64,000 nt of DNA from Streptomyces sp. NBC_00273 (GCF_036178145.1 NZ_CP108067.1:10121001-10185000); one strand, 5' to 3'; counted from the first letter of the stretch, positions 9,136-17,218 are shown. The notes: generated by a model not told the origin, from the letters alone. Numbers and translations: made by a program.

Positions 9136-10108
9136 GACGAGTAAGTCCGAAGTCTTCGGGCGCATGAAGCGAGGGTCTCGTTGGTTCGTTTGTGACGACA
9201 AACCTGGAGACCCTCGCGACTGCACTGTACGTGAGGATCGATGACTCTCTGGCAGGAACGCGGCGGACAGGCCGTCCGCCGAGGCTGACGGACGCCGAAC
9301 TGTTGACACTCGCGGTCATGCAGGCCCTGCTCGGCTTCGTCTCTGAGGCACGCTGGCTGCGGTTCGCCCGCACCCATCTAGCCGCCGAATTCCCCTACCT
9401 GCCCGAACAGTCCGGCTACAACAAGCGTTTACGGGCCGCAAACACCCTGCTCAGCCGCTTCATCCGCACCCTCGCCCGCGACACCGACCTGTGGCACGAC
9501 GACGTATGGGTCGTGGACTCCACACCCGTCGAATGTGCACGCTCCCGGCCCACCGTCAAACGATCCGACCTCGCCGGCTTGGCCGCCTACTCCTACTGCC
9601 CCTCGCACTCACGGTTCTTCTGGGGCCTGCGCCTGCACCTGCTCTGCACACCCGGCGGCCTGCCAATCGCCTGGGCCCTGGCCAACCCTAAAACCGACGA
9701 ACGCGAGGTCCTGGCCGACATGCTCACAGGCGACCAGGACCTGCTGGCCACCCATCCCGGGCAGACGATCGTCGGCGACAAGGGCTACGTCTCCAAGCAC
9801 CTGGACGCCTTCATGGCCGACCACGGCCTGACCCTGCTGCGGCCCAGCTACCGCAACAAGAAGCCCCGGCCGGGTGAGCACCTCCTCAAGCCGATCCGGC
9901 AGCTCATCGAGTCGGTCAACGACACCCTCAAAGGCCAGCTCGACCTCGAACGACACGGGGCCAGAACCCCAGCTGGAGTCCTGGCCCGCGTCGGACAACG
10001 CATCCTCGCCCTCACCGCAGCCATCTGGCACAACCGATCCAACGAAACACCGGTCGCACGATCACTGATCGCCTACGACCACTGACCAGCACTTCGGACT
10101 TACTCGTC
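9136..10108 (+). mobile_element. IS982-like insertion sequence nested in the IS256 element
   Basis: The element is ~973 bp with perfect 18-bp terminal inverted repeats (GACGAGTAAGTCCGAAGT at 9136 and its complement ending at 10108). The site in the IS256 transposase was CACCTAGCGG. A TA or CTA is repeated at both edges (9133-9135, 10108-10110), so the exact duplication is ambiguous by 1-2 bp because of the CTAG palindrome. One intact transposase gene is inside. The nesting shows it is younger than the IS256 element. Confidence 0.88.
9192..10085 (+). CDS. IS982-family transposase
   Basis: A 297-residue DDE transposase. It has the opening helix TNLETLATALYVRIDD, the region AVMQALLGFVSEARWLRFAR, first catalytic Asp in VWVVDSTPVECARSR, second Asp in TIVGDKGYVSKHL and catalytic Glu in QLIESVNDTLKGQLDLERH, ending in AYDH as in relatives found across Streptomyces. 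The frame is uninterrupted and lies in an element with perfect ends, so it is probably active. The family call comes from the domain order and these motifs. Confidence 0.9.
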   Translation: MTTNLETLATALYVRIDDSLAGTRRTGRPPRLTDAELLTLAVMQALLGFVSEARWLRFARTHLAAEFPYLPEQSGYNKRLRAANTLLSRFIRTLARDTDLWHDDVWVVDSTPVECARSRPTVKRSDLAGLAAYSYCPSHSRFFWGLRLHLLCTPGGLPIAWALANPKTDEREVLADMLTGDQDLLATHPGQTIVGDKGYVSKHLDAFMADHGLTLLRPSYRNKKPRPGEHLLKPIRQLIESVNDTLKGQLDLERHGARTPAGVLARVGQRILALTAAIWHNRSNETPVARSLIAYDH

Positions 10109-10832
10109 TAGCGGAGGTCTACGGCGCCGAGGTCTCCAAGACGACCATCTCCACGATCACGGACAAGGTGATCGACGGCATGAACGAGTGGCAGAACCGG
10201 CCGCTCGACTCGGTCTATCCGGTTTTGTTCATTGACTGTGTCCACGTGAAGCTGCGGGACGGGAAGGTCGCGAACAGGCCGGTCTACGTGGTCCTGGCGG
10301 TCACCGTCGAGGGCACTCGCGAGATCTTGGGCTTGTGGGCCGGCGACGGGGGCGAGGGTGCCAAGTACTGGCTCCAGGTCCTCACGGAGATCAAGAACCG
10401 CGGCACGGAAGACGTCTGCATGGTCGTCTGTGACGGGTTGAAGGGGCTGCCTGAAGCGATCGGGGCCGTCTGGCCGCAGGCGATCACGCAGACGTGTGTC
10501 GTTCACCTGCTGCGGGCTTCGTTCCGTTACGCGGCCCGGCAGGACTGGGACAAGATCTCGAAGGCGCTCAAGCCCGTCTACACGGCGCCGACCGAGGACG
10601 CCGCCATGGAACGGTTCCTGGAGTTTCAGGAGGAATGGGGCCAGAAGTATCCCGCGATCGTCCGGTTGTGGGAGAACGCATGGGCCGAGTTCGTGCCGTT
10701 TCTGCAGTTCGACACCGAGATACGGCGGATCGTCTGCACGACGAACGCCATCGAGTCCGTGAACGCACGGATCCGCAAGGCCGTCCGGGCCCGTGGGCAC
10801 TTCCCGAACGAGCAGGCCGCCATCAAGTGCGT

Positions 10833-12209
10833 CTACATGGCCATCATGAGCCTCGACCCCACCGGCCAGGGAGGCAAACGCTGGACCCAGCGCTGGAAGG
10901 CCGCTCTGAACGCCTTCGACATCACCTTCGACGGCCGGCTCTCAGCCGCCCGCCGCTGAAACCCCAACAACTCCAAAACCACCGTTAACTTTACGGACCC
11001 ACACCCAGGGCGTGCCCCGAGCGCGGTGGCAGCAGCCGCGGCCGAGAGGACGGCGAGCAGGGTGAACAGGGCGGGGTAGCCGCCGAGGGGTCTGGCCAGG
11101 ACTGCGCCGGCGAAGGGGGCGAGGGCGGCTGCGGCGTGTGCGGGTGCTCCGAGGAGTCCGGAGAGTCGGCCGTAGTGGGTGGTGCCCCAGCGGTCGGTGA
11201 CGGCGGTGGCCTGGAGGAGGGTGAGGTTGCCGCGGATCACTCCGGCGAGGACGGATACGGCGACGAGCAGGGTGTAGGGGCCGGCCACGGTGGCGAGGGC
11301 TGCGGTGGTGAGGGCGCCGAGAGCGATCAGGGTGACGGTGCGGGCGGTGACGCCGAGATGGCGGGCGAGGGCGGCGTACAGGGTGCGGCCGAGGGTCTGG
11401 CCGGCGCCGCCGAGGCCGAGGGCCCAGGCGGCTTGGGTGATGGTGTAGCCGCGTTCGAGGAGGAGGGGGACGAGGCCGATGACGACGGCGTACATCGCGA
11501 ACGCGGACAGGGTGAACGTGACGGCCAGCATCCAGAACGCCCGGCTGCGCACGACCTGCTCGTGGCCGCCGGTGACGTGCGGCGGGCTCGGCGGGGCCTG
11601 CGGCCACGGGGCCTTCAGCGCGATCGCGTGGGCCGGGACGGTCAGGGCCGCGAGGATGCCGGTGAGTACGACGTAGGTGGCGCGCCAGGACATGTGGTCG
11701 GCGAGGATCGCGGTCAGGGGTGCGAAGACGGTGGAGGCGAGCCCGCCGGCGAGGGTGACGATCGTGAGCGCGCGGATGTGGTCGGGGCCCCACCAGCGGG
11801 TGAGGGCTGCGAAGGCGGGCTGGTAGAGGATCGCGGCCATCGCCGCTCCGGCGAGCAGCCATCCGGCGAAGAAGACGGCCAGGTTGGGGGCCGCGGCGAT
11901 CACCAGCAGGCTCAGCGAACCCAGGACGGAGCCAGCCGTCATGACGGTGCGGGGGCCGCGGTGGTCCAGGACGCGGCCGACGTAGATCCCCGCTATGGCG
12001 GAGACGACGAGGGCGGCGGAGAACGCCGCGGTGGTCGCGCCCGCGCTCCAGCCGGTGTCGGCGGTGATGGCCGGGTTGAGGACGATGAAGGCGTAGTAGA
12101 CGATGCCCCAGCTGGTGATCTGGGTGAGGCACAGGGCGGGCAGGACGGCGCGTGGCCGCGACCGGACCCCCGTCCCGGCCGCGGCCAGGCCGCTTTGAAG
12201 GTCGCTCAC
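10833..12209 (-). CDS. MFS transporter of the arsenic island, 3' end altered by IS256
   Basis: A major facilitator superfamily exporter with 12 predicted membrane segments. The start is taken as GTG at 12209, which directly follows the stop of the upstream oxidoreductase and gives VSDLQSGLAAAG; segment 1 is ITSWGIVYYAFIVLNPAI. A loop motif GRVLDHRGPRTVM follows segment 2, as in MFS proteins. The gene is last in a leftward operon with an oxidoreductase and a Cys-rich protein, so export of an arsenical is the best guess. From base 11000 downward the frame reads into the IS256 end and adds ~55 foreign residues after GARPGCG, so the native C terminus is lost or slightly shortened; transport may still work. 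Confidence 0.75.
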   Translation of the reverse strand: MSDLQSGLAAAGTGVRSRPRAVLPALCLTQITSWGIVYYAFIVLNPAITADTGWSAGATTAAFSAALVVSAIAGIYVGRVLDHRGPRTVMTAGSVLGSLSLLVIAAAPNLAVFFAGWLLAGAAMAAILYQPAFAALTRWWGPDHIRALTIVTLAGGLASTVFAPLTAILADHMSWRATYVVLTGILAALTVPAHAIALKAPWPQAPPSPPHVTGGHEQVVRSRAFWMLAVTFTLSAFAMYAVVIGLVPLLLERGYTITQAAWALGLGGAGQTLGRTLYAALARHLGVTARTVTLIALGALTTAALATVAGPYTLLVAVSVLAGVIRGNLTLLQATAVTDRWGTTHYGRLSGLLGAPAHAAAALAPFAGAVLARPLGGYPALFTLLAVLSAAAAATALGARPGCGSVKLTVVLELLGFQRRAAESRPSKVMSKAFRAAFQRWVQRLPPWPVGSRLMMAM

Positions 12210-12210
12210 C

Positions 12211-13584
12211 TCAGCAGCCGCCCGAGGAAGCGGGAGCGGGAGCGGCGCCGATGGTGAGGGTGGCCGGAGCTGCGCAGCAGCCACCACCGTCGTTCTGCTC
12301 GGAGGCTTCCGGCTCGTCGAAGAGGCCCGCGCCGCCGCACACGCCGGTTTCGGGGAGGGTGAGTTCGACGCGCTCGGCGGCTTCCTGGTCGCCAGCGAGG
12401 TGGGCGGCGATGGAGCGGACCTGCTCGTAGCCGGTCATCGCGAGGAAGGTGGGGGCGCGGCCGTAGGACTTCATGCCGACGAGGTAGACGTCCTTCTCGG
12501 GGTGGGAGAGCTCGTTCACGCCGTGGGGGTAGACGGTGCCGCAGGAGTGCTGGTTGGGGTCGATCAGCGGGGCGAGCGCGGTCGGGGCCTGGAGGCGCTC
12601 GTCGAGGCCGAGGCGCAGCTCGTCCAGGAAGGACAGGTCAGGGCGGAAGCCGGTCAGGACGATGACCTCGTCCACCGGGTCGAGACGGCGGCCGTCCTCG
12701 CCGATGAGGATCACGAGGCCCTCCCCGTCACGCTCGAAGGCGTCCGTGCGGAAACCGGTGATCGCGTCGGCGTAGCCGTTGTCGACGGCCGCCTTGGCCG
12801 CCAGGCCGAGGGCGCCGCGGGCGGGGAGTTGGTCGGCCTCGCCGCCGCCGAAGGTCGAGCCGGAGATCCCTCGGCGGAGGATCCACGTGGCGTGAGTCCC
12901 CTGGCCGTGCTCGGACGTGGCGAGATCGGCGAGGTAGGCGAGGGCGGTGAAGGCGGAGGCGCCGGAGCCGATGACCGCGGTGCGCTTGCCCGCGTAGCGG
13001 GCGCGGATGGCGGGGTCCTTCAGGTCCGGGACGCGGTAGGTGATGCGGGTGGCGGCGGCCTTCTCGCCGAGGGCGGCGAGTCCGCTGCCGCTGGCGGGGC
13101 TGGGGGTGGACCAGGTGCCGGAGGCGTCGATGACGGCGCGGGCGAAGAGGCGGTGCTCGTGGCCGTCGGCGTTCTCGTAGTGGACGACGAAGGGCTGGGT
13201 GTCGCGGTCGGCGTCGACGATGCGGTCGCGGCCGGTGCGGGAGACGCCGGTGACGCGTGCTCCGTAGCGGATCTGTTCGCCGAGTACGTCGGCGAGCGGC
13301 TGGAGGTAGCGCTCTGCCCAGTCACCCCCGGAGGGGTAGGTGTCCTCGGCGGGCTTGGTCCATCCGGTCGGGGCCAGGAGCTTCTCGGCGGCCGGGTCGA
13401 CGAGTTCGCCCCAGCGGGAGAACAGCCGTACGTGAGCCCACTCGCGCACGGCGGCCCCGGCGAGCGGGCCGGCTTCCAGGACGAGGGGCGCGATGTCGCG
13501 GTCGAGGAGGTGGGCGGCGGCCGCGAGTCCGGCGGGGCCGGCCCCGATGACGACGACGGGCAGCTCGGTGGTGGTCTCGCTCAT
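12211..13584 (-). CDS. FAD/NAD(P)-binding oxidoreductase with Cys-rich tail, arsenic operon
   Basis: A 457-residue flavoprotein. The start ATG at 13584 gives SETTTELPVVVIGAGPAGLA, whose GxGxxG motif binds FAD; a second dinucleotide motif GSGASAFTA at ~190 binds NAD(P)H, and GFRPDLSFLDE is the usual ATG-like motif region. This is the layout of class B/flavin monooxygenase-like enzymes often found in arsenic loci. The C-terminal ~45 residues are unusual: they carry CGGAGL, GGGCCAAP and a final GGC, a set of vicinal thiols suited to As(III) binding (inference). It is followed after a few bases by the MFS transporter and preceded by the Cys-rich small protein on the same strand. The substrate is unknown. 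Confidence 0.78.
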   Translation of the reverse strand: MSETTTELPVVVIGAGPAGLAAAAHLLDRDIAPLVLEAGPLAGAAVREWAHVRLFSRWGELVDPAAEKLLAPTGWTKPAEDTYPSGGDWAERYLQPLADVLGEQIRYGARVTGVSRTGRDRIVDADRDTQPFVVHYENADGHEHRLFARAVIDASGTWSTPSPASGSGLAALGEKAAATRITYRVPDLKDPAIRARYAGKRTAVIGSGASAFTALAYLADLATSEHGQGTHATWILRRGISGSTFGGGEADQLPARGALGLAAKAAVDNGYADAITGFRTDAFERDGEGLVILIGEDGRRLDPVDEVIVLTGFRPDLSFLDELRLGLDERLQAPTALAPLIDPNQHSCGTVYPHGVNELSHPEKDVYLVGMKSYGRAPTFLAMTGYEQVRSIAAHLAGDQEAAERVELTLPETGVCGGAGLFDEPEASEQNDGGGCCAAPATLTIGAAPAPASSGGC

Positions 13585-13634
13585 GGCATGTCTCCGGGTC
13601 TTCGTGCAGGCGGGCGGGTGGGGACTTCGGATGG

Positions 13635-13841
13635 TCAGCAGCAGCCGGCGCCGGTGGCGACGGCCTCGCGCTTGGCCTGCGGGTCGCAGCAGGCTCCGGC
13701 CGCCTCCGCGCCCTCGCTGGTGCCGCAGCAGGGTGAGGACTGGGCGGGCGCCACTTCGGCGGCGGGTACGGGGGCGGTGCCGCAACAGGAGCCCGTCGTC
13801 GCGGCGCGGTTCGGGCTGGTGGGGCTGATCGGCTCGTTCAT
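13635..13841 (-). CDS. Small Cys-rich protein of the arsenic operon (possible As(III) binder)
   Basis: A 68-residue protein starting at ATG 13841, with AAGGGAG ahead of it. It begins NEPISPTSPN and carries four well-spaced Cys-Cys pairs (GSCCGT, SPCCGT, GACCDP and the terminal GCC-type end AGCC). There is no signal peptide. Vicinal thiols are the classical ligands for trivalent arsenic, and the gene opens the leftward operon next to a shared ArsR-type operator sequence. A chaperone or buffer for As(III) is therefore plausible but unproven. A longer open frame to 13928 exists, but its N-terminal part overlaps the promoter region and is unlikely to be translated. Confidence 0.72.
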   Translation of the reverse strand: MNEPISPTSPNRAATTGSCCGTAPVPAAEVAPAQSSPCCGTSEGAEAAGACCDPQAKREAVATGAGCC

Positions 13842-13910
13842 GACGACTCCCTTGTGTTTCGAAGTTTGTCTATGGCTTGCGTGATCAGCATGGCATCTGT
13901 ATCGATGGAC

Positions 13911-13924
13911 GTCAACATAGACGT
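13911..13924. promoter_or_regulatory. Candidate ArsR operator 1
   Basis: The 14-bp sequence GTCAACATAGACGT occurs here, between the divergent leftward (Cys-rich protein) and rightward (ArsO-like) transcripts, and again at the start of arsR (15034-15047). Longer flanks (GATGGACGTCAACATAGACGTTCATC) form an imperfect palindrome. A sequence shared exactly by two promoters of one island is best explained as the binding site of the local ArsR. This is inference. Confidence 0.6.
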
Positions 13925-13947
13925 TCATCTAATTCTTAGGGGTTGCC

Positions 13948-15007
13948 GTGGAGCAGGTGGAAGCCGTCGTCATCGGGGGGCGGGCAGTCGGGGTTGGCCA
14001 CTGCGCATGCGCTGGTCAGGGCGGGACTGAAGCCGGTGGTGCTGGAGGCGTCGGGGCGGGCAGCCGGCTCATGGCCGCACTACTACGACAGCCTGACCCT
14101 GTTCTCGCCGGCCCGGTTCAGCGCTCTGCCCGGCCTGCTGTTCGGCGGGGATCCGGACCGCTACCCGCACCGGGACGAGGTCGTCGCCTACTTGACCGTC
14201 TACGCCGCCCGCCTACAGGCCGACATCCGCACCGGCCGGCGCGTGACCGCGATCCGGGCCGACGGTGCCGGGTTCAAAGTCGAGCTGGAGGGCGGCGGGC
14301 AGCTGTGGGCGCGGGCGGTGGTCGCCGCCTCGGGCAGCTTCGGCCGCCCGCACCGCCCTGACCTGCCGGGCCTGGAGACCTTCGCCGGCCAGGTCCTGCA
14401 CGCGGCCGACTACCGCAGCCCGGCCCAGTTTGCCGGGCAGCGTGTGGTGGTGATCGGGGCGGGGAACTCCGCGGTGCAGATCGCCGCCGAGCTCGCCCTC
14501 GAAAGCCGCACGAGCCTGGCCATGCGGGCGCCGGTGAGGTTCACCCGACAGCACCTGCTGGGCAAGGACCTGCACTTCTGGCTCACCCGCACCGGCCTGG
14601 ACACCGCCCCGCTCGGATGGCTGCTGAAGACTCCGCCCGCCCCGCCGGTCCTGGACGACGGCCGCTACCGCGCCGCTCTCACCGCCGGCGCCCCCGACCG
14701 CCGCCCGATGTTCACCCGCCTCGCCGACGACCGGGTCACGTGGGCCGACGGCATCACGGAGCGGCTGGACGCGCTGATCCTCGCCACCGGCTACCGCCCC
14801 CACCTGCCCTACCTCGCCGGACTCGAAGGCGCCCTCGACCCGGCCGGACACCCCCACCACCGCGGCGGCGCCTCCCCTGCCTATTCGAGCCTGGCGTTCG
14901 TCGGGCTGGAGTGGCAGCGCAGCCTGTCCTCGAACACGCTGCGCGGCGTCGGCCGTGATGCCGCCCGGGCGGCCCGCCGACTGGCCGCCCACCTGGCCCG
15001 CGCCTGA
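13948..15007 (+). pseudogene. ArsO-like flavin monooxygenase with N-terminal frameshift
   Basis: An FAD-dependent oxidoreductase of ~350 residues, related to the arsenic-associated ArsO group. The GTG at 13948 opens EQVEAVVIGG in one frame, but the rest (GGGQSGLATAHALVRAGLKP onwards) is in the next frame. The shift falls in a run of six G at about 13975; five G would give the expected GxGxxG motif. The second half holds the NADPH motif VVVIGAGNSAVQIAAEL and the conserved ATGYRPHLPYL. If real, the shift inactivates the gene; a homopolymer sequencing error is equally possible. It is divergent from the Cys-rich operon and followed by arsR. Confidence 0.78.
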
Positions 15008-15033
15008 CCCACTCCCCTCTTAGTTCGATGTGT

Positions 15034-15047
15034 GTCAACATAGACGT
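15034..15047. promoter_or_regulatory. Candidate ArsR operator 2, abutting the arsR start codon
   Basis: The same 14-mer as at 13911-13924 ends directly before the ATG at 15048. Such placement would let the repressor block its own transcription, and no ribosome binding site is seen in front of the ATG, so the transcript may be leaderless. Inference from sequence identity and position. Confidence 0.6.
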
Positions 15048-15416
15048 ATGTCGAATGTGAAGGTTCTGCCGTTGCTGGAGCCCGACGTCGTCGCGGCCTG
15101 CTGCCCGCCGCTGAACGAGCGCCCGATGTCGGCCGAGGAGGCCGAGGTCGCGGCGAAGATGTTCAAGGCCCTCGGTGACCCCGTGCGCCTGCGCCTGTTC
15201 TCCGCTGTCGCCTCCCACGAGGGCGGGGAGGCATGTGTGTGCGACATCTCCGACGTCGGGGTCTCCCAGCCCACCGTCTCCCACCATTTGAAGAAGCTGA
15301 AGGAGGCGGGTCTGCTGTCCTCCGAGCGCCGGGGGACGTGGGTCTATTACCGGGTCGAGCCGTCCGTGCTCGCTGCCATGGGCGCGCTGCTGGCCGGCGC
15401 CGCGAAGACGGCGTGA
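15048..15416 (+). CDS. arsR: ArsR/SmtB-family arsenic-responsive repressor
   Basis: A 122-residue winged-helix repressor. After an N-terminal tail with a Cys pair (VAACCPPLNERP) come KMFKALGDPVRLRLFSAV, the sensor helix ACVCDISDVGVSQ with the CVC As(III) ligand motif as in plasmid-type ArsR, the recognition helix QPTVSHHLKKLKEAGLL and the wing ERRGTWVYYRVEP. Binding of As(III) to the Cys residues should release the DNA. The start at 15048 is preferred to the upstream in-frame ATG because it begins right after the candidate operator. Its stop overlaps the GTG of the acetyltransferase (GTGA). Confidence 0.9.
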   Translation: MSNVKVLPLLEPDVVAACCPPLNERPMSAEEAEVAAKMFKALGDPVRLRLFSAVASHEGGEACVCDISDVGVSQPTVSHHLKKLKEAGLLSSERRGTWVYYRVEPSVLAAMGALLAGAAKTA

Positions 15417-15910
15417 CCGTGGTGCGGATCGAGGCGCTGCTTGCCGCGCACGCCGAGCAGGTGCTGGGTATCTGCCAGGCGGGGATCGACGAGGGCAAAG
15501 CGACCTTCGAGACGCAGGCCCCCGTGTGGGCCGTGTTCGACAAGGCCAAGCTGCCTGGCCACCGTTTCGTCGCCCTCGACGACGGCGGCAGGGTGTTGGG
15601 CTGGGTCGCGGCGAGTGCCGTCTCGGACCGGTGCGCGTACGCGGGCGTGGTCGAGCACTCCGTCTACGTCCACCCCGATGGCCGTGGCCGCGGCGTCGCC
15701 CGCGCCCTGCTGGACGCTCTGATCGCCTCGACGGAGGCGGACGGCATTTGGACCATCCAGTCCGGGATCTTCCCCGAGAACACCGCCAGCCTGGCCCTCC
15801 ACGCACGAGCCGGGTTCCGTGTCATCGGCACGCGTGAGCGCATCGGCCGGCACCACGGGGCGTGGCGGGACGTGGTGTTGCTGGAGCGCCGCAGTCCACA
15901 GATTGTCTGA
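15413..15910 (+). CDS. GNAT N-acetyltransferase, ArsN/PAT-like
   Basis: A 165-residue acetyltransferase of the phosphinothricin/arsinothricin group. Seen are FETQAPVWAVFD near the N terminus, the acetyl-CoA-binding loop HPDGRGRGVARALLDALI, and SGIFPENTASLALHARAGFR with GRHHGAWRDVVLLERR at the end, which are hallmarks of PAT and ArsN1. ArsN1 acetylates the amino group of the arsenical antibiotic arsinothricin and such genes lie in ars operons. Here it is translationally coupled to arsR (start GTG inside the arsR stop), which favours the arsenic role; glufosinate-type substrates are an alternative. Confidence 0.85.
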   Translation: MTVVRIEALLAAHAEQVLGICQAGIDEGKATFETQAPVWAVFDKAKLPGHRFVALDDGGRVLGWVAASAVSDRCAYAGVVEHSVYVHPDGRGRGVARALLDALIASTEADGIWTIQSGIFPENTASLALHARAGFRVIGTRERIGRHHGAWRDVVLLERRSPQIV

Positions 15911-15933
15911 CACTGCCGGTCTGGCCGCGGGCG

Positions 15934-16473
15934 TCAGTCAGCGTCGTGCAGGGTGAGTTGGCGGCGGTGGAAGTCGAAGTGCTGGGTGGGGTAGCGGTAG
16001 ATGTCCGCGAGGGTCATGAAGTCCTTGAAGAACGGATCCCAGCGGACGGGGTAGTGCATGCCCCGGGCGAGCCGGGCATCCGGCTCCGAGATCAGGTGGC
16101 GGTGCAGGGAGTCGATGATGCGATCGAATGCGGCACCCATCCGCTGCGGCCCGTAGAACTTCACCGCCCCGCGTGGGCCGACGTAGTTGACCCAGTCGAA
16201 CGGCACGGTCGCCGCGTCCAGCACTCGGGCGAAAGCCCTGCTCGCGCGCCGTGGCAGCCGGCCGAAGACGCGGACCAGGAGCAGCAGACGCAAGATGAGC
16301 ATGTAGCCGAACAGCATGTGCCACAGCAGCTGCTCGTTGGTCCACCTGGTGTCGTGGGTGGCACTGGAGAGTTCCTCCTCGGAGGCACTGTCGAGCAGGC
16401 GGTGGAAGGTCTGGCGGGCACGCTCATAGTCCTCGTGCACGGCCTGCCGGTCCATCGCGATCGCGTTCATCAT
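15934..16473 (-). CDS. DinB-family protein
   Basis: A 179-residue four-helix-bundle protein of the DinB/YfiT superfamily. Typical features are RWTNEQLLWHMLFGYM, which carries the first metal His, a His in SLHRHLI and the C-terminal YPTQHFDFHRRQL with two more His. Many actinobacterial members use a bound metal and mycothiol for thiol transfer or hydrolysis. It converges on the ArsN-like gene and lies between ars and mer remnants, so a role in metalloid detoxification is possible but only inferred. No membrane segment was noted apart from a hydrophobic helix at ~55-70. Confidence 0.75.
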   Translation of the reverse strand: MMNAIAMDRQAVHEDYERARQTFHRLLDSASEEELSSATHDTRWTNEQLLWHMLFGYMLILRLLLLVRVFGRLPRRASRAFARVLDAATVPFDWVNYVGPRGAVKFYGPQRMGAAFDRIIDSLHRHLISEPDARLARGMHYPVRWDPFFKDFMTLADIYRYPTQHFDFHRRQLTLHDAD

Positions 16474-16569
16474 GGCCTGCCATTTTGGGCCGCACTCGAC
16501 GAGTCGGCCGGGGTGGCAATGATGCCCACTGCAGGCCGGGGCGTAACGGAGGCGGATGCGGCCGAATGG

Positions 16570-16914
16570 TCAGCCGTCCTGGAGGAGCGGGCCGAAGGTC
16601 TGCTGCCCGATCTGGGTGGCGCGGGACTGGCCGACGATCTCACCGCGCACCTCGGGGTGCGCCAGCTGCCATTGCTCGGCCGAGGACTGGCCGGTGAAGA
16701 AGTTGAGGGCGTCGCAGCACACCGTGGCGGCCGGGCCTGCACCTTTGCGACGCCCGACGAATACGACCGCCGCGGCAGGCTCCCAGATTGGCGCGCCGTT
16801 GCTGAAGGTGACTGTCACTGGGCGGCCGTCGACGGGATCGGTGGAGGAGACGGTCACGTCCTGGCCGAGCATCGCGGAAATACCGAGGGCGTCGATGTCC
16901 GCGACGCCCAGGGC
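16570..16914 (-). pseudogene. merB: Organomercurial lyase (MerB) C-terminal fragment
   Basis: The reverse strand from ~16914 down to the stop at 16570 encodes RALGVADIDALGISAMLGQD, then VSSTDPVDGRPVTV, EPAAAVVFVG, ATVCCDALNFFTGQSSAEQW and HPEVRGEI, the order of the catalytic core of actinobacterial MerB. MerB cleaves carbon-mercury bonds using Cys and Asp residues. The N-terminal domain is missing: at about 16915 the sequence passes straight into the merR tail on the other strand. An ATG at 16872 gives a 100-residue open frame, but no functional protein is expected. Confidence 0.75.
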
Positions 16915-17148
16915 GCGGGCCTGACGCTCGCCGAGATCCGGTCGGTCCTGGAGATCAGAGACAGCGGGCAGGCCCCGTGCGGGCAGGTCACACGCCTCAT
17001 CGGTCAGCGGCTGGGGGATATCGAGCAGCGGATGGCCGAGCTCCGCCAGACCCGCACCGCGCTGCGCGAGCTCGCCCGGCGGGCCGCCGTCACCGACCCC
17101 GACACCTGCTCCGAAGGCGAGATCTGCACCATCCTCACGCGACCGTGA
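16912..17148 (+). pseudogene. MerR-family regulator, C-terminal fragment
   Basis: The plus strand encodes the dimerisation helix and effector tail of a MerR-type protein: GLTLAEIRSVLEIRDSGQAP with Cys, the coiled coil IGQRLGDIEQRMAELRQTR and the ending DPDTCSEGEICTIL. The Cys residues fit a thiol-metal sensor. The DNA-binding head is absent because the frame upstream is the antisense of the merB fragment. The two remnants together look like what is left after a deletion within a mercury operon. Confidence 0.72.
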
Positions 17149-17218
17149 CCGGCTCCGGAACGTCGATGCTGATACCCAGCAGGTCGGCGGGCCGTTTGAC
17201 CGGGGAGCCCGTCTTCAT
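17135..17218 (-). CDS. 27-residue peptide overlapping the ArsO-like gene end
   Basis: A short frame starts with ATG inside the stop of the upstream oxidoreductase (ATGA overlap) and encodes MKTGSPVKRPADLLGISID and a few more residues before TGA. The overlap suggests translational coupling. It may be the first codons of an operon gene cut off when the merR fragment was joined. No function can be given. Confidence 0.35.
   Translation of the reverse strand: MKTGSPVKRPADLLGISIDVPEPVTVA

Larger units (their letters stand above)
8695..10959 (+). pseudogene. IS256-family transposase split by insertion (8695-9135 and 10111-10959)
   Basis: The N-terminal half (8695-9135) begins with MTDVTVSAEAVAE, contains the LESALEGEITDHLGHEKHE region and ends in SARGLTHGEISAHL. 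The C-terminal half resumes at 10111 with AEVYGAEVSKTTIS, then LFIDCVHVKLRDG (first catalytic Asp), VVCDGLKGLPEAI (second Asp) and CTTNAIESVNARIRKA (catalytic Glu). Joined at CAC-CTA-GCG the two halves restore one mutator-type DDE protein of ~430 residues. As it stands the first half runs into DE-stop and the second lacks its own start, so the transposase is inactive. Confidence 0.9.
8648..11000 (+). mobile_element. IS256-family element interrupted by an IS982-like element
   Basis: Imperfect terminal inverted repeats of ~22 bp lie at 8648-8669 (GGGTCTGTACGG...) and 10979-11000 (reverse complement GGGTCCGTAAAG...), 17 of 22 matching. Between them is an IS256-family transposase split by a second element (9136-10108). 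An 8-bp target duplication, expected for IS256, was not found at the two edges, so one side may have been rearranged. The right end lies in the 3' end of the MFS transporter gene of the arsenic island. Confidence 0.8.

Noticed and set aside
11136..13884. Long Gly-rich plus-strand frames
   Set aside because: They are antisense to the MFS and oxidoreductase genes and show the composition expected of a high-GC shadow frame.
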